Shown here in pieces: positions 1 through 5,026 of a stretch of DNA of 5,026 nt (the stretch's first letter is position 1; each line of letters opens with the position of its first letter). The stretch is from assembly GCA_027858635.1 (NCBI GenBank), contig JAQICG010000338.1:1-5026 (forward strand), written 5' to 3'. The notes under the pieces were generated by a model that was not told the origin of the DNA, did no database searches, and was given only the letters and a program-made list of their open reading frames with translations. This stretch comes from Gammaproteobacteria bacterium (GTDB lineage: Bacteria; Pseudomonadota; Gammaproteobacteria; SZUA-229). The position numbers and the translations under genes are program-made.

Positions 1-212
1 TCCATCACCAGTACCTGCCCGATAAAATCACCGCTGAGCCGGGTGTTCTGAATAAAAAGGTGATCGCCGCACTCACTGCGATGGGGCATCAGGTTGAAGA
101 GCTAACCGATACCTACGGCAACATGCAGGTGGTTATCGCGAACAAGAAAACCCGGCGCGTAGAAGCGGCCTCTGACCCCCGGGGCGTTGGCAGCGCGGAA
201 GTACTTCGCTAG
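1..212 (+). CDS. ggt: Gamma-glutamyltransferase, C-terminal end only (5' part lies outside the window)
   Basis: The frame starting at base 3 encodes 69 residues and ends in TAG at 210-212. It reads HHQYLPDKI near the start, then GVLNKKVIAALTAMGHQVEE, then YGNMQVVIA, and finally EAASDPRGVGSAEVLR. This order (a short hydrophobic helix ending in GH, a G-N-x-Q strand, then A-S-D-P-R-x-x-G close to the C-terminus) is the usual end of the small subunit of gamma-glutamyltransferases. The family is normally periplasmic or secreted. It cleaves the gamma-glutamyl bond of glutathione after autoprocessing at a conserved Thr. That Thr, the signal peptide and the large subunit all lie upstream of the window, so activity cannot be judged. 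No clear terminator follows the stop codon; the converging small gene at 255-530 ends only 42 bases away. The family call is from recalled motifs, not a search. Confidence 0.85.
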   Translation, partial: HHQYLPDKITAEPGVLNKKVIAALTAMGHQVEELTDTYGNMQVVIANKKTRRVEAASDPRGVGSAEVLR

Positions 213-254
213 TTGGAGTGCTACGCTGGTTATTGCTGTGGTTGGTCGGGGCAT

Positions 255-530
255 TCACTCAAGCCCGAAACTTTCCCGTTCCTGTTTAGCGGTGTACGAT
301 TCCGCATCCTTGGCCTTCTCTATCACTTTTAATAAGGCAACGCGCTCACTGTCCGCCATGCCTCTGTTTAAATATCGATCCGCTGCTTTCAGTACCTTCT
401 CCAGATAGCCGATGCGGTAGTTATGGTTGAGTAGCGATTTCGCCAGAAAAAATGGATCGATGCCTTTTTCACGCATCTGAATCGCCATTTTAAGCGCGCT
501 CTCAAGTTCTTCATCACTGGGTTTAGACAT
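255..530 (-). CDS. Small conserved-looking cytosolic protein of unknown function (91 aa)
   Basis: I do not recognise a named family. The protein starts MSKPSDEELESAL and is rich in charged residues. It has no signal peptide, membrane segment or cysteine, and looks almost wholly alpha-helical. A central block, GIDPFFLAKSLLNHNYRIG, is followed by YLEKVLKAADRYLNRGM and a Lys/Glu-rich tail ending FGLE. I have an impression of similar short proteins in beta- and gammaproteobacteria with the D-P-F-F-L-A-K-x-L-L pattern, but this is memory only. The frame is open to base 551, where two consecutive ATGs occur. I chose the ATG at 528-530 because aaagga sits 7 bases before it, while the upstream ATGs have no ribosome binding site. 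A TATAAT box on the minus strand lies about 36 bases upstream. The gene converges on ggt and is separated from the cytochrome gene by the repeat-rich stretch, so it is probably a single-gene unit. Confidence 0.7.
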   Translation of the reverse strand: MSKPSDEELESALKMAIQMREKGIDPFFLAKSLLNHNYRIGYLEKVLKAADRYLNRGMADSERVALLKVIEKAKDAESYTAKQERESFGLE

Positions 531-565
531 GGATACATCCTTTAACATCATTTAATACATGAATA

Positions 566-571
566 ATTATA
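566..571 (-). promoter_or_regulatory. Possible -10 box for the small 91-aa gene
   Basis: Read on the minus strand this is a perfect TATAAT. Transcription would begin near base 558, giving a leader of about 28 bases before the chosen ATG and including its aaagga ribosome binding site. No good -35 hexamer is visible 16-18 bases upstream (the best positions read tcatat or catata), so a promoter here would be weak or activator-dependent, or the match may be chance in AT-rich DNA. Confidence 0.3.
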
Positions 572-674
572 ACGCTGATTGCGGATGTATATGAGATAAA
601 ATATTTTCATCGCAATAGATTTCAACGCAGAGGTCGAATTAAAGCGTAGGGGGATGGTGTGAAAATTAAAAAGT

Positions 675-745
675 TAGTCCGCAGATGACCATAGATTAAC
701 GCAGATAAAAGCAAAACCGTTATCCGCCAAGAACGCGAAAAAGCC
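675..745 (+). repeat. Intergenic repeat, copy A
   Basis: This stretch aligns along its full length with 802-874. Shared blocks include t-A/G-TCCG-C/T-AGATGA near the start, CAACGCAGATAAAA or TAACGCAGATAAAA in the middle, then CGTTATCCGC and a purine-rich end of the type aacgc-gaaaa. Identity by eye is roughly 75-80 percent with one or two single-base gaps. There is no open frame of note and no tRNA-like or rRNA-like structure. A short fragment of the middle block also occurs at 615-630 (atagatttcaacgcag against atagattaacgcag at 691-704). The type resembles dispersed non-coding repeats seen between genes in some proteobacteria; that comparison is from general knowledge. Confidence 0.65.
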
Positions 746-752
746 GAGTAGG

Positions 753-775
753 GTGGACACCGCTTTTGTGTCCAC
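753..775. repeat. Short perfect inverted repeat (8-bp arms, 7-base loop)
   Basis: gtggacac at 753-760 is the exact reverse complement of gtgtccac at 768-775, with cgctttt between. It lies between repeat copies A and B. No run of T follows on either strand, so it is not a typical intrinsic terminator. It resembles the small GTGGAC/GTCCAC hairpin modules that recur between genes in some proteobacteria (inference). Function unknown. Confidence 0.6.
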
Positions 776-801
776 GCGGTTTGAATGAAGACAGGGAATT
801 T

Positions 802-874
802 TAATCCGTAGATGAAATCAGATCAACGCAGATAAAAAGTAAAGTCGTTATCCGCGAAAAACGCCAAGGACGCC
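802..874 (+). repeat. Intergenic repeat, copy B
   Basis: This is the second copy of the element at 675-745, in the same orientation, with the small hairpin at 753-775 lying between the two. Its right end (tccgcgaaaaacgccaagg from base 851) is also the left arm of the long palindrome at 850-932. The repeat and the palindrome therefore overlap, and the palindrome may have arisen from an inverted third copy of the repeat end. Confidence 0.65.
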
Positions 875-932
875 AAAAAAACATTGAATGATTATTTTTG
901 ACTTTTTCGCGCCCTTGGCGTTTTTCGCGGAT
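850..932. repeat. Long imperfect palindrome, 30-bp arms with 23-base spacer
   Basis: Bases 850-879 pair with 903-932. The outer 20 bp match perfectly (outer sequence atccgcgaaaaacgccaagg), and only two mismatches occur over 30 bp, at 870/912 and 874/908. The spacer is 880-902. On the plus strand the right arm is followed by an AT-rich stretch with eight T at 942-949; on the minus strand only a weak T-rich stretch follows. The palindrome lies 43 bases beyond the stop codon of the cytochrome gene, so it could stop or stabilise that transcript, but it is not a textbook terminator. No transposase or other coding sequence lies inside it. Confidence 0.8.
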
Positions 933-974
933 TAATTATTATTTTTTTTGTTGCTACTGATATCAGGTGCTGAT

Positions 975-1544
975 TTACATGGGCTGACTAATGGTAAAGG
1001 CGCCACGAATATCGCCCAGTTTGTAACCGGTGGCTTTGTCTTCAGGATAGGCTTCCTGGAGTTTGGCCTTAACTTTAGGATCAATATCGCTACCGTGGCA
1101 TTTCAGGCAGACTTCGCCGGTGGGGATGGCCTTCATGAAGCGGAAAGTTTTTTCACCGTTGCTTTCCACGACTTCGTAATGCGCCATGGGCATCACGTCC
1201 TCGCCCTTGGCTTTACGTGCCTCAAAGTCATTCAATACTTTGGTTTCCCAGGTGTCAGGCGCATTGGAAGGATTCCGTGGTTTGAGGCTGGTTCGGCCGA
1301 TATCCCAGCCGTGTTTGCCTGAGAGGCTTTCGGCGATTGCGGGCGCCTTTATTTTGCATACATCAATGGCGTTAATCGGACCGCCGGCTTTTATGGCACT
1401 TTGCAGTTCGCCCTTCAGCTGCTGCATAAATTCCTTAACCACTTTTTTGCTTTCCTGTGCGCGTTGTTTCAGGTCGTTGTCGGCGGCGTAGGCGGTGCTG
1501 ATAAACAGCGCGCTGATGATGATAGAGCTGATAATTTTTAACAT
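975..1544 (-). CDS. Periplasmic mono-haem c-type cytochrome, DUF3365/Tll0287-like haem domain
   Basis: The product has 189 residues. A signal peptide is clear: MLKII, a hydrophobic run to about residue 17, then a likely cut after AYA (residue 20), so the mature protein should be periplasmic. Near the C-terminus is one c-type haem site, CLKCH (Cys146, Cys149, His150), followed by GSDIDP. The layout matches the DUF3365 family, whose structural example, cyanobacterial Tll0287, has a PAS-like fold with His and an unusual Cys as haem ligands. Cys63 in the block IDVCKIKAPAIAE is the natural candidate for that second ligand; this is inferred from the family. The role could be electron transfer or redox/gas sensing; the sequence does not decide. 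The ATG is supported by ggag six bases upstream. It lies 61 bases after the VWA gene in the same direction, with no terminator between them, so co-transcription is plausible. The gap is AT-rich and could hold a promoter, though no convincing one is visible. Confidence 0.9.
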   Translation of the reverse strand: MLKIISSIIISALFISTAYAADNDLKQRAQESKKVVKEFMQQLKGELQSAIKAGGPINAIDVCKIKAPAIAESLSGKHGWDIGRTSLKPRNPSNAPDTWETKVLNDFEARKAKGEDVMPMAHYEVVESNGEKTFRFMKAIPTGEVCLKCHGSDIDPKVKAKLQEAYPEDKATGYKLGDIRGAFTISQPM

Positions 1545-1605
1545 GATTTACTCCAGATTTATGAATAGTGATAGTTAATAAACAGCTAATGTTTTTAATC
1601 TTTTA

Positions 1606-3852
1606 TCAGGATGTCAGAGCGGCAAAGAGCAGTGGCAGTTTTTCCGGTAACTTTTCCACGTGATCAATGACGGTGTAACCGCCGGGACCGAAAATGTCCT
1701 GAATATAATCATCGGCTTTTTTATCCAGACTGATGCAGTGAGTGTATATATTTTTACTGGATAATTCATCCACAGCTTTATGGGTGTCTTCGATTAAGAT
1801 GCGGTCATCGCTGACATCAATGTCCGAGGGCTCGCCGTCGGTGAGAATCAATAACAGTTTCTTTTCCGCCTTCTGTTTTTCCAGATAATGCGCGGCGTGG
1901 CGCACCGCTGCACCCATGCGGGTAGAGTATCCCGGTTCGAGCGCGGCCAGGCGTGCTTTCACGCCATCGTCCCAGTGCTCGCTGAAACCCTTGATGTGAT
2001 GGTAGCGAACATTGTGGCGGGTGTCGGAATGGAAACCGGCAATGGCAAACTTGTCGCCCAGTTGCTCGATCGACCAGCCCAGTAAGGTCACCGCTTCGCG
2101 GCTGAGTTCCAGAATGCTCTGGCTGCAGCCTTCGGGTATTTCATCCAGTGATGCGGATAAATCCATTAATAATAAAACCGCAAAGTCGCGGCCATCGTGG
2201 CGGTGGCTCATGTTGATACGCGGGTCGGGCTGGGCACCGCTCTTGAAGTCGATCAGGGAGCGAATGGCGACATCCAGATCAAGCTCGCTGCCGTCTTCCT
2301 GATAGCGTTCGCGTACATATTTTTGCGGTTTTAATAAATCCAGAATGCGTTTCAGGTATTTGGCCAGGGCCGCGTGTTTTTGCAGAATCTTGTCGATGAT
2401 GCCGACGTCACCCGGAGCATGCAGCGACTCATAGAGTGTCACCCAGTCGGGTTTGTAGCTGTGGGTGTGGTAGTCCCATTCGTGATAGTGACGTGGCGGT
2501 AAGCCTTCCGGTTCGACGGTTTCCTGTTTCTGCGGTTCGCTGGCAATGTCTTCGGCTTCGTCATTCTCTTCGATGAAAACCCAGAGGTGACGATTATCAT
2601 CGCGGTAATCTATTTCGGTATTTTCAAAACGGACTTTGGGCAACAGGTCGCTTTGTCGACGGGTGAGGGCGGTGAATGAGATGGCCAGAGCGAGCATCTC
2701 TTTGGTGCTGGATTCGCCGTCTTTCAGGGCCTCATGAAACTTCTGCACATAGTCGAGAATATGCGGATTCTGATAACCATGATTTTCATTCAGCAGCGCA
2801 TAGGAGAGCATGGCCAGGCGATGGCGTACACAGGACTCCTTTTCCGAATCGCAGTCGCCTTCCACCGGAACCGGGTGCAGCGCCATGAAATACTTTATCG
2901 TTCCCGGGTACTCCCGGCGGATCAGATATTCAATGCGTGAATCTTCAAAAGTCTCGACGGCGATGCGCTGGAAGGGCGACAGATTGTCAGCCACCAGCCT
3001 TTCACTCCAGCGTTTGTGGCCGGCCATGTGCGCCAGCGTAATGCGATAACGGTTGATGCCCGTGACGTTGTTGCGATCATCATAAACATCGGGGATGCGC
3101 ATGCCCAGGCTGTCGAAATAGGGCTGGGGTTTGCGCATTATATCGTAGCCCGAGGAGAACGGCACGAAATACTCTTCCTGCTGCCACATGCTGCGCATGT
3201 ACAGGTCGAGTTTGCGTTCGCAGTCCATATACAGGGTGCCGTGTCGTTCACGCTGTAGCATGGCCTTGCTGTCCGCCGATTGCAGGCTGAAATAATCGCG
3301 CTGGCGTTCGGGGTGAGTGTTGTAGTGGCGCACGCCATATTCAATCCAGTTTTTCAGTCCCGCGAGCGAAACCTGGCTCAGCAGGAAGGGCATCTTTTGC
3401 AGAAGTTCAGGCAGGCCGGGGCTGGGGAAAGTGGTGTGGTGGCCATGAATCGAACCGGTGGTGTCGTGCATCATCTTGAAAATGATGTCGATAAAACGGT
3501 GCATTTGTTCATTGCTGCCGAGGCGGCGTGAAACTTCGGGCAGGCACTGCATAAAGGGCGGAATGGAGTTGCCGTTGGGCGTGCGCGACAGATCCCAGAC
3601 AGCCTGTGAGACGGTTTTGAGCATCTCCTCGCCCAGTCGATTGGCGATCACTGGCATCTCTTCGAGATAGGTCAGTACTGGATCAAAGCCACGACCGATC
3701 ATGCAGACCAGTGAGGCACCGGAGAGATAATCTTCCACGCCCTGCTTGCTCAGTTTGCGCAACGCATCCTTGATGCAGTCGTCGAAGACGTCATCGAGCT
3801 GCTTGAAGCTACAGTCGAGCTTATCGCGATGTTCCTGGAATTCAGTCGTCAT
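1606..3852 (-). CDS. VWA-domain activator protein of the CbbO/NorD family (748 aa)
   Basis: This is the VWA partner of the AAA+ ATPase encoded just upstream. In known systems such a protein links the ATPase to its client: Rubisco for CbbO, nitric oxide reductase for NorD. Residues 1 to about 420 form the family's N-terminal region, including HMAGHKRW near 275 and ETFEDSRIEYLIRREYPG near 300-317. A Glu/Asp-rich linker at about 425-449 follows. The C-terminal VWA domain (about 555-740) has a complete metal-binding MIDAS: DLSAS at 564-568, the Thr of STRMG at 644, and Asp672 in LTDGEP. About 750 residues fits CbbO better than classical NorD (around 610-640), so I lean to the CbbO type; this is an inference. 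The start is the ATG at 3852, 31 bases after the ATPase stop codon. A longer TTG start at 3891 would overlap the ATPase gene and has no ribosome binding site. The site before the chosen ATG is weak, suggesting translational coupling. No signal peptide: cytosolic. Confidence 0.92.
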   Translation of the reverse strand: MTTEFQEHRDKLDCSFKQLDDVFDDCIKDALRKLSKQGVEDYLSGASLVCMIGRGFDPVLTYLEEMPVIANRLGEEMLKTVSQAVWDLSRTPNGNSIPPFMQCLPEVSRRLGSNEQMHRFIDIIFKMMHDTTGSIHGHHTTFPSPGLPELLQKMPFLLSQVSLAGLKNWIEYGVRHYNTHPERQRDYFSLQSADSKAMLQRERHGTLYMDCERKLDLYMRSMWQQEEYFVPFSSGYDIMRKPQPYFDSLGMRIPDVYDDRNNVTGINRYRITLAHMAGHKRWSERLVADNLSPFQRIAVETFEDSRIEYLIRREYPGTIKYFMALHPVPVEGDCDSEKESCVRHRLAMLSYALLNENHGYQNPHILDYVQKFHEALKDGESSTKEMLALAISFTALTRRQSDLLPKVRFENTEIDYRDDNRHLWVFIEENDEAEDIASEPQKQETVEPEGLPPRHYHEWDYHTHSYKPDWVTLYESLHAPGDVGIIDKILQKHAALAKYLKRILDLLKPQKYVRERYQEDGSELDLDVAIRSLIDFKSGAQPDPRINMSHRHDGRDFAVLLLMDLSASLDEIPEGCSQSILELSREAVTLLGWSIEQLGDKFAIAGFHSDTRHNVRYHHIKGFSEHWDDGVKARLAALEPGYSTRMGAAVRHAAHYLEKQKAEKKLLLILTDGEPSDIDVSDDRILIEDTHKAVDELSSKNIYTHCISLDKKADDYIQDIFGPGGYTVIDHVEKLPEKLPLLFAALTS

Positions 3853-3883
3853 TGTCTTTTTGCGCCCCGCAAACCGATGAGTC

Positions 3884-4690
3884 TTAAGCAAATATGCTAT
3901 CGATGGAATGCGTCAGGGTATCGCGAATGTCTTTGTCGTCGGTAATGGGGGTCACCAGCGCCATAATGCAGGCGGGACGGGGGTCAATGCCCTTGTTGAT
4001 GAGCGTGGCCGCATACACCAGCAGTCGGGTGGAGATACCTTCATCCAGACCATGGCCCTTCAGGTGGCGGGCGGAGTGCGCAATTTTTACCAGTTTGGCG
4101 GCGGTGGCTTCATCAATACCGGCTTCTTTGGTGACAATGGCGGTTTCCACGGCGGTGTCCGGATAATCAAAATCCAGGCCGGTGAAACGCTGTTTGGTGG
4201 ACTGTTTGAGGTCTTTCATCAGACTCTGATAGCCGGGGTTGTAGGAGATGACCAGCTGGAAATCGGCATGGGCTTCCAGCAGCTCACCTCTCTTGTCCAG
4301 CGGCAGAGCGCGACGATGGTCGGTGAGCGGATGAATGACCACGGTGGTGTCCTGACGCGCTTCAACAATCTCGTCCAGATAACAGATGGCGCCGATGCGC
4401 GCGGCGGTGGTTAAAGGGCCATCCAGCCAGCGCGTGCCGTCGGCGTCGAGCAGATAACGACCGACCAGATCGGAGGCGGTCATGTCTTCGTTACAGGCGA
4501 CGGTGATCAGGGGCTTGTCCAGCTTCCACGCCATGTATTCAATGAAGCGGGATTTGCCGCAGCCGGTGGGGCCTTTTATCATCACAGGCAGGCGCGCCTC
4601 GTAAGCGGCTTCGTACAGGGCGACTTCATCACCCTGTATTTCATAAAAAGGCTCTGTGCTAATCAAATACTGATCTTTATCAACGCTCAT
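3884..4690 (-). CDS. MoxR-type AAA+ ATPase, CbbQ/NirQ/NorQ/GpvN family (268 aa)
   Basis: This cytosolic ATPase is the motor half of the pair with the VWA gene downstream. CbbQ-type proteins form hexamers that bind one CbbO and use ATP to remodel the client enzyme. All core elements are visible: Walker A GPTGCGKS (40-47), Walker B ICYLDE (102-107), sensor 1 with Asn151 in SYNPGYQ, a likely arginine finger in STKQRF (Arg168), and sensor 2 in STR (Arg222). Family signature blocks VACNEDMTASDLVGRYLL and VEARQDTTVVIHPLTDHRR are intact, and the length is typical (about 260-270). The start YLISTEPFYEIQGDEVALYE resembles my memory of CbbQ from sulfur and hydrogen oxidisers, but NorQ is close enough that the subtype stays open. 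The ATG is supported by aggag nine bases upstream. It is the first gene of its unit, with a promoter-like sequence about 65-90 bases upstream. No Rubisco, nitric oxide reductase or carboxysome gene lies in the window. Confidence 0.95.
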   Translation of the reverse strand: MSVDKDQYLISTEPFYEIQGDEVALYEAAYEARLPVMIKGPTGCGKSRFIEYMAWKLDKPLITVACNEDMTASDLVGRYLLDADGTRWLDGPLTTAARIGAICYLDEIVEARQDTTVVIHPLTDHRRALPLDKRGELLEAHADFQLVISYNPGYQSLMKDLKQSTKQRFTGLDFDYPDTAVETAIVTKEAGIDEATAAKLVKIAHSARHLKGHGLDEGISTRLLVYAATLINKGIDPRPACIMALVTPITDDKDIRDTLTHSIDSIFA

Positions 4691-4754
4691 CTGTTTCTGC
4701 TCCTGTGATAATTCACTGCGACACCATACGCTGGCGGCGGTAAAACCTCAGGCT

Positions 4755-4782
4755 AGTATACCCAGTATCTAATATAAGTGAA
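4755..4782 (-). promoter_or_regulatory. Likely sigma-70-type promoter for the ATPase-VWA operon
   Basis: On the minus strand a -35-like TTCACT (4777-4782, four of six matches to consensus) is separated by 16 bases from a -10 TATACT (4755-4760, five of six). Transcription would start near 4748, giving a leader of about 58 bases that includes the aggag ribosome binding site of the ATPase gene. I see no FNR/NNR-type box (TTGAT-N4-ATCAA) nearby that would tie expression to oxygen or nitric oxide, and no clear LysR-type site, though the latter are hard to see by eye. Confidence 0.45.
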
Positions 4783-4890
4783 TTCAAAATTTCTTTTGGC
4801 AACTATAAGGATTAAGTTATGGTTGTTATGATGTTGTGAGATGGCGAGCGCGGCTCGATTGAACAAAAACTTAAATCGGTCCGGGAAAGA

Positions 4891-4948
4891 CGCAAGACGC
4901 GAAAAAGGCAAATAATAATTAAAACCATAGTCCACAGATAGCGGACTA
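4891..4948 (+). repeat. Rearranged relative of the left-hand intergenic repeats, with a small hairpin
   Basis: Bases 4891-4909 (cgcaagacgcgaaaaaggc) match 725-745 of copy A closely, differing by two single-base gaps and one substitution. Bases 4924-4938 carry accatag and tagtcc-a-cagat, both also found in copy A (accatag at 688-694, tagtcc-g-cagat from 675). The order of the blocks is switched compared with copy A. tagtcc at 4928-4933 also pairs with ggacta at 4943-4948 to form a 6-bp hairpin with a 9-base loop. No gene is associated with it. Confidence 0.5.
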
Positions 4949-5026
4949 AAATTTCTGCTTTTTCGTGTGCAGTTATCTCGACTCCTGATGTGTCACAGCG
5001 GCAAGCGGATTCGAGCTGTTAAAGCG

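Larger units (their letters stand above)
552..974. other. Gene-free, repeat-rich intergenic stretch
   Basis: No believable coding region was found here on either strand. The frames that run through it lack ribosome binding sites and protein-like composition. The stretch holds a fragment of the repeat at 615-630, repeat copies A and B, the small hairpin, the long palindrome, and a short perfect palindrome ctgatatcag at 957-966 just beyond the cytochrome stop codon. It is visibly more AT-rich than the genes on either side. Confidence 0.7.
4691..5026. other. Non-coding right end of the window
   Basis: No believable gene is visible here. The stretch holds the leader and promoter-like sequence of the ATPase gene (4691-4782), an AT-rich section, the repeat relative at 4891-4948, and an undistinguished end. 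A short minus-strand frame at 4753-4935 overlaps both promoter and repeat and is not considered coding. Any gene upstream of the ATPase must begin beyond base 5026, so the ATPase-VWA pair is the start of its own transcription unit. Confidence 0.6.

Noticed and set aside
246..268. Possible terminator hairpin (tcggg/cccga) between ggt and the small gene
   Set aside because: The stem is only five pairs with a long loop and no following T-run on either strand, so I could not support it.
187..408. A 73-residue plus-strand frame starting inside the end of ggt
   Set aside because: It starts out of frame within ggt and runs antisense through the small gene, which has the better ribosome binding site and composition.
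615..932. CRISPR array
   Set aside because: The repeats are only two diverged copies of about 70 bp at irregular spacing; there are no regular short identical repeats with unique spacers and no cas genes.
948..1322. Plus-strand open frames at 948-1322 and 1186-1491 over the cytochrome gene
   Set aside because: They lie antisense to a gene with a clear signal peptide and CxxCH site, lack ribosome binding sites and have no recognisable motifs.
1888..3670. Many short open frames antisense to or out of frame with the VWA gene, e.g. 2012-2302, 2676-2888, 3138-3344
   Set aside because: All are covered by the intact 748-residue VWA gene and have low-complexity or improbable composition; they are shadows of its coding pattern.
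3908..4414. A 168-residue plus-strand frame opposite the ATPase gene
   Set aside because: It is glycine-rich with no known motif and mirrors the codon pattern of the ATPase, whose Walker A, Walker B and sensor motifs are all intact on the other strand.
4691..4800. FNR/NNR-type binding site that would link the operon to nitric oxide or low oxygen
   Set aside because: No TTGAT-N4-ATCAA-like palindrome is visible in the region upstream of the ATPase gene.
4753..4935. A 60-residue minus-strand frame upstream of the ATPase gene
   Set aside because: It overlaps the promoter-like sequence and the repeat, has no ribosome binding site, and its aromatic- and Asn-rich composition looks like translated AT-rich non-coding DNA.

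Overview
The window looks like chromosomal DNA from a gammaproteobacterium with moderate GC content, possibly an autotrophic sulfur oxidiser or a denitrifier. That guess rests on gene content and protein style (a CbbQ/NorQ-CbbO/NorD pair, a periplasmic Tll0287-type haem protein, a gamma-glutamyltransferase), not on a phylogenetic marker, so it is tentative.

Layout, left to right. Bases 1-212 hold the last 69 codons of a plus-strand gamma-glutamyltransferase gene. A short gene of unknown function (255-530, minus) converges on it with only 42 bases between the two stop codons. Bases 531-974 are a gene-free, repeat-rich stretch. It contains a diverged tandem pair of about 70 bp, a small hairpin built on gtggacac/gtgtccac, and a long imperfect palindrome with arms of 30 bp. 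From 975 to 4690 three genes lie on the minus strand and read leftwards: a MoxR-type AAA+ ATPase (3884-4690), a large protein with a C-terminal von Willebrand A domain (1606-3852), and a secreted mono-haem c-type cytochrome of the DUF3365/Tll0287 type (975-1544). The right end (4691-5026) carries a plausible promoter for the ATPase gene and a rearranged relative of the repeats at the left.

How the genes work together. The ATPase and the VWA protein are the two halves of a CbbQO/NorQD-type motor. In characterised cases the pair remodels a metalloenzyme or frees an inhibited enzyme: Rubisco for CbbQO, nitric oxide reductase for NorQD. Neither target is encoded here, and the pair starts its own transcription unit, so its client cannot be read from the window. 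The length of the VWA protein (about 750 residues) and the wording of the ATPase lean towards the CbbQ/CbbO type. The cytochrome lies 61 bases downstream in the same direction and could be co-transcribed. The main items of interest are this stand-alone activase pair with a haem-protein neighbour, and the mosaic repeats that flank the three-gene block on both sides.
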